Numbered from the stretch's first letter, positions 52,204 through 61,396 are shown. The stretch: DNA of 64,000 nucleotides from CS4-C045 sp963844115 (GCA_963844115.1 CAWJNN010000063.1:14349-78348); one strand, 5' to 3'. Program-made: numbers and translations. Notes: generated by a model from the letters alone, not told the origin.

Positions 52204-52530
52204 TCACCCGATTTCGAGTCGATCTTCCGATTCGAATTGATCGACCGGCAGGACCATTATTTTGCCGTCCCCGATCCGGCCGGTTCGGGCCACGTCGACG
52301 ATCTTGCGAACGATTTCTTCGACACGGGAGTCATCGGCCCAAAGCGTAATTTCTACTTTGGGCAGGAACGCTAGTGAATATTCACTTCCCTTGTATTGGT
52401 CCAGATAGCTCTTCTGCCGGCCGTAGCCCTTTACTTCACGAACGCTGCACGCCTCCAACGGCGCGCGGCGCAGCGACTCAAGGACCTTTTCGACCAGGTA
52501 CGGCTTTACGACCGCGATGATCTGTTTCAT
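52204..52530 (-). CDS. PII-family signal protein
   Basis: The protein has 108 residues. KQIIAVVKPYLVEKVLESLR, VREVKGYGRQKSYLDQYKGS, KVEITLWADDSRVEEIVRKI and ARTGRIGDGKIMVLPVD are PII features (B-loop TGRIGDGK). The T-loop differs from GlnB/GlnK and lacks the usual uridylylated Tyr context, so this is a divergent PII whose partner is unknown. It lies upstream of the molybdopterin-domain gene on the same strand. Confidence 0.88.
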   Translation of the reverse strand: MKQIIAVVKPYLVEKVLESLRRAPLEACSVREVKGYGRQKSYLDQYKGSEYSLAFLPKVEITLWADDSRVEEIVRKIVDVARTGRIGDGKIMVLPVDQFESEDRLEIG

Positions 52531-52722
52531 AGCAATCTAACAGTAGCCGTTCGGCCCTGGGCTGGCAAGAATCGGGTGCTGGCGAGAATCACGCCATCGG
52601 CATGATGCGAACGGCCGTCAACGGTCGCCAAGGAGAGACGGTGATTGTCCTGTTGGAATAAAGCGTTTCGACAGAAAGCAAATTAGCCGCGAGTGAACGG
52701 ACGTCACGCCGTGAACAAGAGG

Positions 52723-53112
52723 TCAGCTGAAGAAATTCTGCCCAAAAAGATCCAGCTTGGGGCCGGTTTCGACTTCGACGTCGCCGTGCACCTTGGTCAT
52801 GCACGCCAGCCGCATGGTTTCTTCGTTGCCGATAAAAGAAAGACACGGCAGCGGATCGGGGATCGGCGCCCTGAACTTAACTTTTTCGCGGATGCTCATC
52901 GAGCTGGTGTTTTCCATGCCTTTCGTCACCAACACTCGGCACGTGCCGCACGTGCCCCAGCCATGGCAATTGACGATCGAGTTGAGTCCCGCACCGACAC
53001 CATTGAAGCCGCTGTAAACGTTGACACCCGCTTGTTTGGCGGCTGTCCGCAGATCCGTCCCGTCGGGAACGTCAATCTGTTTTTTTTCCTTGACGAACGT
53101 TACAGTCGGCAT
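52723..53112 (-). CDS. 2Fe-2S ferredoxin
   Basis: The protein has 129 residues. Cluster ligands are seen in IVNCHGWGTCGTCRVLVTKG and in the late ETMRLACMTKVHGD. The C-terminal part is longer than in plant-type ferredoxins. It is an electron carrier of unknown partner, and lies downstream of murJ on the same strand. Confidence 0.88.
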   Translation of the reverse strand: MPTVTFVKEKKQIDVPDGTDLRTAAKQAGVNVYSGFNGVGAGLNSIVNCHGWGTCGTCRVLVTKGMENTSSMSIREKVKFRAPIPDPLPCLSFIGNEETMRLACMTKVHGDVEVETGPKLDLFGQNFFS

Positions 53113-53192
53113 GTTTTGGGACCTTGCGATTGGCCGTAAAGCGGTGCGAACACTAGCAACAATTTAGCGAATGCTGTGCCGACTGCAAAGAC

Positions 53193-54794
53193 TCATTGGC
53201 CAGAGGTTAATATCCGCCACTCGCTGCCACCTAGAATCGAATAGGCCAGCAAATAGACGACCACGCAAACCGCAACCGGAAGGACGACCGTGATGAACTG
53301 CATGGTCAGTTGGTCTCCCGCCGGCAACAGGCGTAACGTCAACAGACCTGCCCCCGACATGGCGATGGATGCTGCCGCGCCCCGGCAGCATGTAACGACA
53401 ATCGCGCGCCAATCCAGGCGGCCTGTTTGGCGCGTGAACGTGACGGTCAACCAAATTGCCTGCAGCCCGGCCGCTGCGGCCGTGGAAAGGGCCAGGCCGA
53501 CTTCGGCCAAGGGCCAGATCAGGATCGCGTTCAGAATAAGGTTCAGCGCGACAATCCACATGCCAATCCGCAGCGGCGACTTGGCATCCTGCTGAGCGTA
53601 AAAACCACGAATCAGCACCGGCAGAGCACAATAGGCCCACACGCCCAACCCGTAATAGCGGATCATGTCTGCCGTGCGGACCGTATCTTCCGGTTGAAAC
53701 TCACCGCGTTCGAATAACAATCGTGCCAGCGGCTGTGCCAACAGAAACAGGCCTGCCGTCGCGGGCAGTGCAAGAAACAGGACGAGCCGCAAACCCAACG
53801 CCAGGTCCTCGCCTATTTTTTCCCGCTCGCCTCGTGCGGCATGTCGACTGAGCAACGGGAAGATGACGGTCGCCACCGCGACGCCCAAAATGCCAACCGG
53901 CAATTGATACAGTCGTTCGCCGTAATAGACAGCCGCCGCCGCACCCTGCTGCATCGGGTATTTCCAATCACCACCCAGCCACTCGATCGGTAGTCCCTTT
54001 TGCTGAGCGCTAAACAGCCAGGCGATAACGCTGTCCATTAAGGTATTGATCTGCGTTACGGCCAGGCCAAACAGCATCGGCATCAGCGTGATAACGATTC
54101 GTTTGACCGCCGGTCGTGCCCCGCCCCAGTTGTAGTCAAAGCGAAATCCAAGTTTGAATAACAGAGGAACCTGCACGGTCATCTGCAAAACACCGCCTAT
54201 CAATACACAGACTGCCAGCACGTACGCCTGCGGCTCCTTGCCGTGGGGCGCTACCCACGGTGCAACCCACAGCGCGCCGACGATCCAAACCAGATTCAAC
54301 AGAACGGGTACGAAGGCGGGCATGCCGAAACGGTTCAGAGCATGTAACGTCGCCGATATCTGTGCGGCCAGGCAGATAAATAAAAGGTAGGGCAGCATCA
54401 CGGCGACCAGACCCATCAACAGATAGACGCGCGTTCCGTCCGAGTTGAGCCACAAGAGGCCACACAGAAGTTCGCCCAACACAACGACGATTGCCAATAT
54501 CACGGCGACCCACGTCATCAAGACACTGACCAGCTGCCACGCACGGGCACGGTCGCTTTCCAGCTCGGCGGAAAGGACCGGTAGATAGCTGGCCGCCAGG
54601 GCACCTTCGCCGAACAACCGTCGGAAAAGATTCGGTACGCGGAACGCGATGACGAACGCATCCATCACGCCACCCGCCGACATTCCCAGTAGCGCCGCGG
54701 TGGCCATATCGCGCACCATTCCCAGTCCGCGACTGGTCATGGTCCACAAACTGGTGATGCGCAGACCGGCAATAAATTGTCGACGTTCGTCCAT
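53193..54794 (-). CDS. murJ: lipid II flippase MurJ
   Basis: The protein has 533 residues if started at ATG 54794 (MDERRQFIAG); an ATG at 54809 is also in frame. It has about fourteen transmembrane segments; DAFVIAFRVPNLFRRLFGEG with ALAASYLPVLS is the conserved first-lobe motif and GERLYQLPVGILGVAVATVI the second. It flips lipid II across the inner membrane for peptidoglycan synthesis, consistent with peptidoglycan in planctomycetes. Confidence 0.94.
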   Translation of the reverse strand: MDERRQFIAGLRITSLWTMTSRGLGMVRDMATAALLGMSAGGVMDAFVIAFRVPNLFRRLFGEGALAASYLPVLSAELESDRARAWQLVSVLMTWVAVILAIVVVLGELLCGLLWLNSDGTRVYLLMGLVAVMLPYLLFICLAAQISATLHALNRFGMPAFVPVLLNLVWIVGALWVAPWVAPHGKEPQAYVLAVCVLIGGVLQMTVQVPLLFKLGFRFDYNWGGARPAVKRIVITLMPMLFGLAVTQINTLMDSVIAWLFSAQQKGLPIEWLGGDWKYPMQQGAAAAVYYGERLYQLPVGILGVAVATVIFPLLSRHAARGEREKIGEDLALGLRLVLFLALPATAGLFLLAQPLARLLFERGEFQPEDTVRTADMIRYYGLGVWAYCALPVLIRGFYAQQDAKSPLRIGMWIVALNLILNAILIWPLAEVGLALSTAAAAGLQAIWLTVTFTRQTGRLDWRAIVVTCCRGAAASIAMSGAGLLTLRLLPAGDQLTMQFITVVLPVAVCVVVYLLAYSILGGSEWRILTSGQ

Positions 54795-54848
54795 TGTCTT
54801 AGGGCGCAAATGCCCTATTGTCCGTCAGGTGTGGATCGAATACGTTTT

Positions 54849-54904
54849 ACGAGCCAGAGCATTCGTTCTACGAGCCAGAGCATTCGTTCTACGAGCCAGA
54901 GCAT
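54849..54904. repeat. 21-bp tandem repeat upstream of murJ
   Basis: ACGAGCCAGAGCATTCGTTCT at 54849 and 54870, with a third partial unit from 54891. It occupies the promoter region between the divergent murJ and the gene at 54961. Confidence 0.8.
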
Positions 54905-54960
54905 TGTCAGCCACCGGCCATTCTGCGCCCAGCATAGTCTAAAACGTGGTAGTCTAAATC

Positions 54961-55257
54961 GTGCCTAAACGTTCGTCCTATCAAAATCGCGTTATCAAGG
55001 ACTACTATCAAAACCGCGAAGCGATTGCGCTGCAGAAGTTGAGCGAACTGGTCACCGAACTGTACCTGGCCGAAGGAAAGAAGCGCGAAAAAGTCTGGGA
55101 TCGCATCGGCAAGGCGCTGACCAACTTGGGGCTGAAGGACGAGCGAATACAGCACTTGCGCCAGCAGGACGAACCCGAGGTCCTGGCGAAGGTGGTCGAA
55201 GAATGCATGGCAAGCCCAGGACCGAATCCGCAAGAAAAGAAGGGGAAGAAGGAATGA
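54961..55257 (+). CDS. small hypothetical protein, probably planctomycete-specific
   Basis: The protein has 98 residues with a GTG start. It is helical and charged (KRSSYQNRVIKDYYQNREAI, EGKKREKVWDRIGKALTNLG) and ends in a Lys-rich tail. I recognise no named domain. Confidence 0.65.
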   Translation: MPKRSSYQNRVIKDYYQNREAIALQKLSELVTELYLAEGKKREKVWDRIGKALTNLGLKDERIQHLRQQDEPEVLAKVVEECMASPGPNPQEKKGKKE

Positions 55258-55267
55258 AGGAATGATA

Positions 55268-55414
55268 GGAATAGTGGAATACTGGAATGTTGGAAAAATG
55301 GAATGCAGGGATAATCGGCCCGTGCGTGATGGATCGCCGAAAGAACGGCAGCATCCCTAATGTCCGTCCTAATCTCCGTTACTCCAATATTCCAGTATTC
55401 CAAACTTCCATTCC
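55268..55414. repeat. long inverted repeat before thyA
   Basis: GGAATAGTGGAATACTGGAA (55268) is complementary to TTCCAGTATTCCAAACTTCC (55390 region). The arms are built from GGAAT-like pentamers. A C-rich CCCCCG tandem run (55418-55450) follows and reaches the thyA start. Confidence 0.6.
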
Positions 55415-55454
55415 TCTCCGCCCCCGCCCCCGCCCCCGCCCCCCTCCCCGCGCC

Positions 55455-56249
55455 ATGCGACAATATCTCGAACTCATGCAGCATGTCCTGGATCGCGGCA
55501 CTGCGAAAGCGGATCGTACCGGAACCGGCACGGTTAGCGTTTTCGGTTACCAGATGCGGTTCGACCTGGCCGACGGCTTCCCGCTGGTTACCACCAAGAA
55601 GATTCATCTGCGATCGATCGTTCACGAATTGATCTGGTTCTTACGCGGCGATACCAACGTCCAATACCTGCATGACAATGGGGTCACGATCTGGGACGGC
55701 TGGGCCGACGCCAACGGCGAACTGGGTCCGGTCTACGGCCATCAGTGGCGCTGTTGGCCCACGCCTGATGGAAATCATGTCGATCAGATTACCGAAGTCA
55801 TCCAGCAGATCCGCGACAACCCCGACTCGCGCCGCCTGATCGTCAGTGCCTGGAATGTGGCCGATCTGCCGCGGATGGCGCTGGCACCCTGCCACATGAT
55901 GTTTCAGTTTTATGTGGTCGGCGATCGGCTTTCGTGCCAACTGTACCAACGCAGCGCCGACATTTTCTTGGGGGTCCCTTTCAATATCGCCTCGTACTCC
56001 CTGTTAACGATGATGATCGCGCAAGTCACGGGCCTGAAGCCGGGCGATTTCGTCCACACTTTCGGCGACGCGCATCTCTACAACAATCACATCGACCAGG
56101 CGCGCCAGCAACTGTCGCGCGAGCCACGCAATTTGCCGACAATGGAAATGAATCCGGCAATCGAATCCGTCTTCGACTTCGGCTATGACGACTTCAAATT
56201 GGTCGGCTACGACCCGCACCCGCATATCAAAGCGGAAGTTAGCGTATAG
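55455..56249 (+). CDS. thyA: thymidylate synthase
   Basis: The protein has 264 residues, the E. coli length. DRTGTGTVSVFGYQMRFDLA, FPLVTTKKIHLRSIVHELIW, the catalytic Cys in LAPCHMMFQFYV, SCQLYQRSADIFLGVPFNIA and HTFGDAHLYNNH are all present. It makes dTMP from dUMP using methylene-tetrahydrofolate. folA follows after 3 bases, so the pair is an operon. Confidence 0.97.
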   Translation: MRQYLELMQHVLDRGTAKADRTGTGTVSVFGYQMRFDLADGFPLVTTKKIHLRSIVHELIWFLRGDTNVQYLHDNGVTIWDGWADANGELGPVYGHQWRCWPTPDGNHVDQITEVIQQIRDNPDSRRLIVSAWNVADLPRMALAPCHMMFQFYVVGDRLSCQLYQRSADIFLGVPFNIASYSLLTMMIAQVTGLKPGDFVHTFGDAHLYNNHIDQARQQLSREPRNLPTMEMNPAIESVFDFGYDDFKLVGYDPHPHIKAEVSV

Positions 56250-56252
56250 CCC

Positions 56253-56810
56253 ATGGCCGACGTGTCAAAAACGAAAGTTTCTATCATCGTGGCCATGTCC
56301 GAAAATCGAGTGATCGGGCGCGGGGGCGAACTGCCCTGGCATCTGTCTGCGGACTTGCGTCGCTTCAAGAAAATAACGACCGGCCACTCGATCATCATGG
56401 GCCGGAAGACGTACGATTCGATCGGTCGCCCCCTACCCAATCGCCGATCGATCGTCATCAGCCGTAACCGGCAGTATCAGCCGGACGGGGTCGAAGTCGT
56501 TGCAAACTTTGACCGGGCGTTGAAACTGTGCGAGGGTGAACAGCAAGTATTCGTGATCGGCGGATCGTCAATCTACGAATTGGCCTTACCGTGCGCCGAT
56601 CGTCTCTTGGTCACATTGGTGCACCAGAGCATCGAAGGCGATACGTTGATTCCGGAATACGACGACCACGACTGGCAGCTGGTCGAAGACGAGGGTCCGA
56701 TCGACGACCCACAAGTCCCGTTTCAGTACAGCTTTCGAACCTATGACCGAATCCGCACGACAGGAAAGACGGACCGTTCGTTTAACGCCCAGCCGCAGGC
56801 GCCGGCTTAG
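56253..56810 (+). CDS. folA: dihydrofolate reductase
   Basis: The protein has 185 residues. VSIIVAMSENRVIGRGGELP-WHL, DLRRFKKITTGHSIIMGRKT and QQVFVIGGSSIYELAL are the DHFR motifs. It regenerates tetrahydrofolate used by ThyA. The last codons (NAQPQAPA) fall inside the 27-bp inverted repeat, so the C-terminal tail was probably altered by insertion of that element. Confidence 0.95.
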   Translation: MADVSKTKVSIIVAMSENRVIGRGGELPWHLSADLRRFKKITTGHSIIMGRKTYDSIGRPLPNRRSIVISRNRQYQPDGVEVVANFDRALKLCEGEQQVFVIGGSSIYELALPCADRLLVTLVHQSIEGDTLIPEYDDHDWQLVEDEGPIDDPQVPFQYSFRTYDRIRTTGKTDRSFNAQPQAPA

Positions 56811-56844
56811 TATTTCTGCCGGCGCCTGCGGCTGGGCGTTAAAC
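56780..56844. terminator. 27-bp perfect inverted repeat between convergent folA and epmA
   Basis: GTTTAACGCCCAGCCGCAGG (56780) and its exact complement ending at 56844 flank an 11-base loop that contains the folA stop. It can serve as a terminator for both genes. The perfect symmetry suggests a mobile REP-like element. Confidence 0.75.
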
Positions 56845-56876
56845 AAAGCGTGGGGATTACCAGCTCACGCGTCGAC

Positions 56877-57857
56877 TCACGCCCGCTCGATCGGAAAAGT
56901 GATCACTTCGTCGATCGAATTCGCACCGGCGGCCAGCATGACAAGCCGATCGAAACCCACAGCGACGCCGGTGCACGCTGGCAGTCCGGCCTCCATCGCG
57001 GCCAATAGCCGACTCTGCTTCGGAAGCTTTGTCTTACCGTCTCCAGCGCGCTGAACATTCGCCTCTTCGATCCGACGCCGCAATTCATCCGCGTCCAGCA
57101 ACTCGTGATACCCGTTGGCCAATTCGATGCCACGGTAAATCAGTTCGAATCGTTCGGCGACGGGGAGCTCATCATCACGAACACGGGCCAACATGGCCTG
57201 ACTGGCGGGATAGTCGTAGACGATCGTCGGCGCGTCGCGGCCGAGCTTTGATGTAACCAGTTCGCCGAACATGAAATCCATCCATTCATCGCAGTCGTCG
57301 CCCAGCGTGGCCGGCACGGCCAGTCCGCAGGCTGTCGCGAGCCCAGCGAAATGGGCTGGCTCGGCAGTCAGCGGATCAATTTCAGCGTGTTGCAAGAAGG
57401 CTTCGCGATAAGTGATCGTTTCAGCTGGCGGGCAACCCAACACGGCTTCAACCAGTTCGCTCAACAGGCGCATCCCATCCTGCATGGCGTCGCCGCGGCG
57501 GTACCATTCGAGAATCGTAAACTCCGGATTGTGTTGCGCTCCGCGCTCACCCGCACGGAAAGCTCGTGTGATTTGATAAATCGCTTCCCCACCAGCTGCC
57601 ATTAACCGTTTCATCGCGAATTCGGGCGACGTTTGCAGCCACAGTCGTCGACCCTCCGACGGCCGGCGAGCGTCGTCGGGCAAAATGGTACTCAGCGGAT
57701 CGAGATGCCGGTCGACCGTTGTGTCCGCCGATAGCAGCGGAGTTTCGACTTCGATAAAACCTCGCTCGTCAAAAAAGTGGCGCGTGCGCGCGAGCAATTC
57801 GGCGCGTAGCCGCAAATTGCTCCAATTCGCCGTGGGTCGCCAGTCTTGATCGGCCAT
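56877..57857 (-). CDS. epmA: elongation factor P-(R)-beta-lysine ligase EpmA (LysRS-like)
   Basis: The protein has 326 residues from ATG 57857. LLARTRHFFDERGFIEVETP, LQTSPEFAMKRLMAAGGEAI, QITRAFRAGERGAQHNPEFT-ILEWYR and TGVAVGFDRLVML are class II lysyl-tRNA-synthetase motifs. The anticodon-binding domain is absent, which defines EpmA/GenX. It attaches a lysine to EF-P. The EpmB and EF-P genes are not in view. Confidence 0.9.
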   Translation of the reverse strand: MADQDWRPTANWSNLRLRAELLARTRHFFDERGFIEVETPLLSADTTVDRHLDPLSTILPDDARRPSEGRRLWLQTSPEFAMKRLMAAGGEAIYQITRAFRAGERGAQHNPEFTILEWYRRGDAMQDGMRLLSELVEAVLGCPPAETITYREAFLQHAEIDPLTAEPAHFAGLATACGLAVPATLGDDCDEWMDFMFGELVTSKLGRDAPTIVYDYPASQAMLARVRDDELPVAERFELIYRGIELANGYHELLDADELRRRIEEANVQRAGDGKTKLPKQSRLLAAMEAGLPACTGVAVGFDRLVMLAAGANSIDEVITFPIERA

Positions 57858-57920
57858 ACGGGTCATTGTCGGCGCAAGCCCGACCGCGCAAAGCGCTCAC
57901 GCCCAGGTGGTGGTATACTT

Positions 57921-57956
57921 AGACTTCCGAAGTTTGATAACAAACTTCGGAAGTCT
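57921..57956. repeat. 16-bp perfect inverted repeat
   Basis: AGACTTCCGAAGTTTG and CAAACTTCGGAAGTCT around ATAA, in the gap between epmA and the sulfatase gene. A second small hairpin (CTCGCCT/AGGCGAG) is near 58115-58131. Confidence 0.65.
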
Positions 57957-58153
57957 GCCGGATGTGGCTAAGCTGAACCACTACCGACGCCCAGCCTCTT
58001 TGCCGTGATATAGGGCAATCACTACAATGACTGCCGGATTCTGCGCTCTGCACGTAGCCCATGAACAGGACCCGGCGTGCCCGGACTTATTCCGGCCTGC
58101 AAATACTCGCCCTCGCCTAATAAGGCGAGTTCCCGGCACCGAAGGACTTACCG

Positions 58154-59668
58154 ATGATATCCCGCCGAGCGATCAGGTTCCTGACATTCTTCCTTTCAAT
58201 CTATGCGACTCTGGCACTCGTCGTCCCGCAGTTCGCCGTTGCGTCACGCCCGAACATTCTGTTTGTCTTTACGGACGATCACTGCACGCAAGCCATCAGT
58301 GCCTACGGTTCAAAGATCAACAAGACGCCGAATATGGACCGGCTAGCCAAGGAGGGCATGCTGTTTCGCAATTGTTTTGTGACGAATTCAATCTGCGGGC
58401 CAAGTCGAGCGGTCATCCTGACCGGAAAGCACAGCCACATCAACGGCTTTATGCGCAATGGCAACACATTCAATGGCCAGCAACAGACGTTTCCCAAACT
58501 GTTGCACGCGGCCGGTTACCAGACGACCGTGATCGGAAAATGGCATCTCCGCTCGGTGCCGACGGGTTTCGATCATCACGAGATCTTGATTGGGCAGGGC
58601 CCGTACTACAACCCGCCGATGATCCGCAACGGCGGAAAGGTTCAGCATACAGGTTACACGACTGACATCATTACCGATCTGGCCTTGGACTGGTTGGAGA
58701 ACAAGCGTGATCAGTCCAAGCCGTTCATGATGATGTACCAGCACAAAGCGCCGCATCGCAACTGGATGCCAGGGCCCAAGTATCTGACTGCCTACGACGA
58801 CGTCGAAATCCCCGAACCCGATACCCTCTTCGACGACGCTTCCGGTCGCGGAACGGCGGCCAAAGAACAGGAAATGACGATCGAACGCCATCTGAATGAA
58901 ACCGATCTGAAGTTAAATGCCCCTTACGAAATGAATGAACAGCAGCGCGCCGAATGGAACAAGGCGTACGGCCCGAAGAACGAGGCCTTTAGAAAAGCGA
59001 AACTGGAAGGGAAGGATCTGGTCCGTTGGAAGTACCAGCGGTACGTCAAAGACTATCTGCGGTGCATCGATTCGGTCGACGAAAACCTGGGCCGCGTGCT
59101 GAAGTATCTCGACGACAACGGCCTGGCCGACAATACGGTTGTGGTCTATTCGTCGGACCAGGGCTGGTATCTGGGCGATCATGGCTGGTACGACAAGCGC
59201 TGGATGTACGAAGAGTCGTTCCGCACGCCGCTGCTGGTGCGCTGGCCTGGCGTCGTCGAGCCAGGAAGCGAGAACAGCGACCTGACTTCCAACCTCGACT
59301 TTGCACAGACGTTTCTGCAGATGGCCGGCGTACAGCAACCCGCAGATATGCAAGGTGCGAGCCTCGTGCCTGTGCTGAAAGGCAATACGCCGGACGACTG
59401 GCGGACCAGTGTTTATTACCACTACTACGAGTATCCTTCCGTGCACATGGTGCGTCGCCACTATGGAGTGAGGACGGACCGTTACAAACTGATCCATTTC
59501 TATGGTCTGGACGAATGGGAATTCTACGATCTGGAGAAAGATCCGGAAGAACTGCAGAACGCGTATTCCGATCCGGCCAATGCGGAAATGATCGGAACGT
59601 TAAAGATGGAATTGGAACGCTTGCGGAAACAGTACAAAGTACCGCATGACATCGAACCGAAACCCTAG
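58154..59668 (+). CDS. secreted sulfatase (type I, Cys-type)
   Basis: The protein has 504 residues with an N-terminal signal (FLTFFLSIYATLALVVPQFA-VAS). NILFVFTDDHCTQAISAYG holds the metal-binding Asp pair. Cys81 in ICGPSRA is the C-x-P-S-R site converted to formylglycine, followed by LTGKHSHINGFM. DNTVVVYSSDQGWYLGDHGW is the second metal site. It cleaves sulfate esters, probably of algal polysaccharides (typical for planctomycetes). It needs a maturation FGE; the FGE-like protein at 37727 is in a different operon and may not serve it. Confidence 0.95.
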   Translation: MISRRAIRFLTFFLSIYATLALVVPQFAVASRPNILFVFTDDHCTQAISAYGSKINKTPNMDRLAKEGMLFRNCFVTNSICGPSRAVILTGKHSHINGFMRNGNTFNGQQQTFPKLLHAAGYQTTVIGKWHLRSVPTGFDHHEILIGQGPYYNPPMIRNGGKVQHTGYTTDIITDLALDWLENKRDQSKPFMMMYQHKAPHRNWMPGPKYLTAYDDVEIPEPDTLFDDASGRGTAAKEQEMTIERHLNETDLKLNAPYEMNEQQRAEWNKAYGPKNEAFRKAKLEGKDLVRWKYQRYVKDYLRCIDSVDENLGRVLKYLDDNGLADNTVVVYSSDQGWYLGDHGWYDKRWMYEESFRTPLLVRWPGVVEPGSENSDLTSNLDFAQTFLQMAGVQQPADMQGASLVPVLKGNTPDDWRTSVYYHYYEYPSVHMVRRHYGVRTDRYKLIHFYGLDEWEFYDLEKDPEELQNAYSDPANAEMIGTLKMELERLRKQYKVPHDIEPKP

Positions 59669-60088
59669 GCGAGTCCCGGCGCTGGGATCAGTCCCCTGAT
59701 GAATTTACAGCTACTGGCGTGTAAGGGATCAGCAGGTTACGCGACCTGGACTTGTGTATCGACTTGCGAGCGGGGTTGTTGCAACTGCAGGCAAAGACGT
59801 GTCAAAAACGGTCGGATGATTATCTAAGCTTCAAATCGACGGCCTTTATATCCAGCTCAGACGCACCGTGCTGATGTCATCGCAACTGCGTCGGGTGTGT
59901 CGGACCGAAGCACGTTGAGGCAACCCGATTACACCCTCAGGACACGTGCTCCTTACGCACTCCGGTCACTGTCCAGTTCGCATCGGCGTGTCGGACGGAA
60001 GCGCGTTTTAAAAAACGGTGGTTTCTTGAGCGAAACCGTAAAACGTATGGGATTGATGAAAATAAAGCGGCATGAAATCACGTTTCGA
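59669..60088. other. gap after the sulfatase gene
   Basis: 420 bases without a credible gene. A short in-frame stretch at 59897-60121 has no family support. The gap ends at the REP-like GGTCTGACCCCGGCC sequence (60165-60182). Confidence 0.4.
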
Positions 60089-60604
60089 TCAATCGATGGC
60101 GCCAAGTCGAGTGCGTTTTAGAAAGGGGAAAAGGAGCCGTACCGCGGGCTTCAAAACCGAAAACCGGGTCTGACCCCGGCCAAGCCCACCTGGCGCAAGC
60201 CCACTTCTTTCGATCAATGTGGCGACGTCCGATGTCGATTTGCATGCGTCGCGCAAGGGAACCAAAAGCATCGGATGTTGGTTGCCGTCTCTATTGCTTT
60301 TCACCATCTCCGCGTCACGGAAGTCGTGCGGGTTTCTTGTTGTGACGAGTATGGCCGGAAGTATTTTGTCAGCGGGCTGCCCATTGACTTGGTGCCACGA
60401 AAGAACCTCGTCAACGAAATGTGAGCCAACAAGCCCGCGAAGAACAACGGAATTGTTGCGAGAGGCTTGATCAGCCATGCGGTCGAAGTTCTTGAAGAGG
60501 ACTTCGCCGAGCGGTTCATCCCATCCGTAGTCAAGCAAGTACACGAAATAGCCACGTTGGGCGTCAGCCGGTATCTCGCCGAGCGAATGGATCATGAGTC
60601 CCAT
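60089..60604 (-). CDS. hypothetical cassette-encoded protein, C-terminus altered
   Basis: The protein has 171 residues. RGYFVYLLDYGWDEPLGEVL, RMADQASRNNSVVLRGLVGS and ILPAILVTTRNPHDF with LLVPLRDACKSTSDVATLIE look like a genuine globular protein of no family I know. After TLIE the reading frame runs through a REP-like sequence (60160-60200), so the natural end and perhaps its own attC were lost. It is in the same orientation as the attC sites (minus). Confidence 0.55.
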   Translation of the reverse strand: MGLMIHSLGEIPADAQRGYFVYLLDYGWDEPLGEVLFKNFDRMADQASRNNSVVLRGLVGSHFVDEVLSWHQVNGQPADKILPAILVTTRNPHDFRDAEMVKSNRDGNQHPMLLVPLRDACKSTSDVATLIERSGLAPGGLGRGQTRFSVLKPAVRLLFPFLKRTRLGAID

Positions 60605-60628
60605 GCTGTGCTACTGCCTTTATGCTGG

Positions 60629-60721
60629 CCGCTAACGGCGGGGTTCAGCGAGCCGGGATGGATGACTCTCCACTTCATAGAATCGCGCAAGCCCGGCTTC
60701 GCTGCAACCCATGGTTCGCCG
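60629..60721 (-). mobile_element. attC-like site 1
   Basis: The plus-strand halves GCTAACGGCGGGGTT-CAGCGA-GCCGGG and CCCGGCTTCGCTGCAACCC ... GGTTCGCC pair with two unpaired extra bases, the attC signature. The extra bases sit in the half that comes first on the minus strand, giving minus orientation. Its outer box GGCGAAC (minus) equals the inner box of site 2. Confidence 0.7.
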
Positions 60722-60816
60722 CATTTGCGTATGCGGAATGGCGTATCGAGCCAGTAAAGTCAAGATAGCCGTGCATACCATTCTTGAGTAGAATATGAGA
60801 AGTTGAGGAGACAATC

Positions 60817-61035
60817 ATGACAAAAGTAGCGATAGCCGAAGAAATTGCAGAACGAATCCGAAGCAGCGATGGTCCAATTGAGTTGGTCGATGCGCAGGGG
60901 CGAACGATTGGTGTCGTCCGGCGACCACCAACCGCAGCCGAGATCGAACGAGCACGAAGCCGAGCAAGCCAGAACGGAAAACGCCTTTCGTGGGCCCAGG
61001 TTGTCGCGAAGGTCAAGGACGGAGCCACTGAGTGA
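60817..61035 (+). CDS. antitoxin-like protein of a cassette toxin-antitoxin pair
   Basis: The protein has 72 residues. IAERIRSSDGPIELVDAQGR-TIGVVRRPPTAAEIERARSR has the beta-hairpin then helix layout of small antitoxins. Its stop overlaps the GTG start of the toxin (GTGA). A GAGGAG ribosome site precedes it. The pair is inverted relative to the attC orientation. Confidence 0.68.
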   Translation: MTKVAIAEEIAERIRSSDGPIELVDAQGRTIGVVRRPPTAAEIERARSRASQNGKRLSWAQVVAKVKDGATE

Positions 61036-61283
61036 TTTACGATGTCCAATTTTCTCTTGATGCCGCTGCAGAACTGCTGCGCATTACGGAAGTAGTCGGA
61101 TCCGCTGTGTCAGCGCTACAAGCGGCAGAAGCAATTCGGCGTCGGTTGGAAAGTGATCCCGCCGAGCAGGGGGAGTTCCTATCCGAAGGTTTGTACTACA
61201 TCGACGAGGAGCCACTGCGAGCGTTCTTCATGATCGACGTTGAGTCGATGATCGTTGAGGTTACGGACTTTAGGGTTCTTTAG
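61032..61283 (+). CDS. RelE/ParE-like toxin
   Basis: The protein has 83 residues. IYDVQFSLDAAAELLRITEV, ESDPAEQGEFLSEGLYYIDE and PLRAFFMIDVESMIVEVTDF-RVL fit the ParE/RelE fold. It ends directly at the inner box of attC site 2, so the pair fills one cassette. Such pairs are typical stabilisers of cassette arrays. Confidence 0.7.
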   Translation: MIYDVQFSLDAAAELLRITEVVGSAVSALQAAEAIRRRLESDPAEQGEFLSEGLYYIDEEPLRAFFMIDVESMIVEVTDFRVL

Positions 61284-61285
61284 CC

Positions 61286-61377
61286 GGCGAACGACCAAGT
61301 TAACGTGGTGCGAGGAGAAGATTCAGATGTTCAAACCAAACTGCGCCGAGCACTCACGTTCAACGTTTTGTTCTGTG
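61286..61377 (-). mobile_element. attC-like site 2
   Basis: GGCGAAC (61286) ... GTTCTGTG (61370). The arms AAGTT-AACGTG-GTGC and GCACTCACGTTCAAC pair with unpaired extra bases in the right half. The outer box CACAGAAC (minus) equals the inner box of site 3. Confidence 0.78.
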
Positions 61378-61396
61378 CTGAAGTGCGTTGTGCTTT

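Noticed and set aside
55418..55450. C-rich CCCCCG run before thyA as a possible G-quadruplex regulator
   Set aside because: It can be seen only as a short simple repeat; nothing in the sequence decides whether it folds or regulates.
59897..60121. 74-codon plus-strand frame after the sulfatase
   Set aside because: No ribosome site, family match or conserved context.
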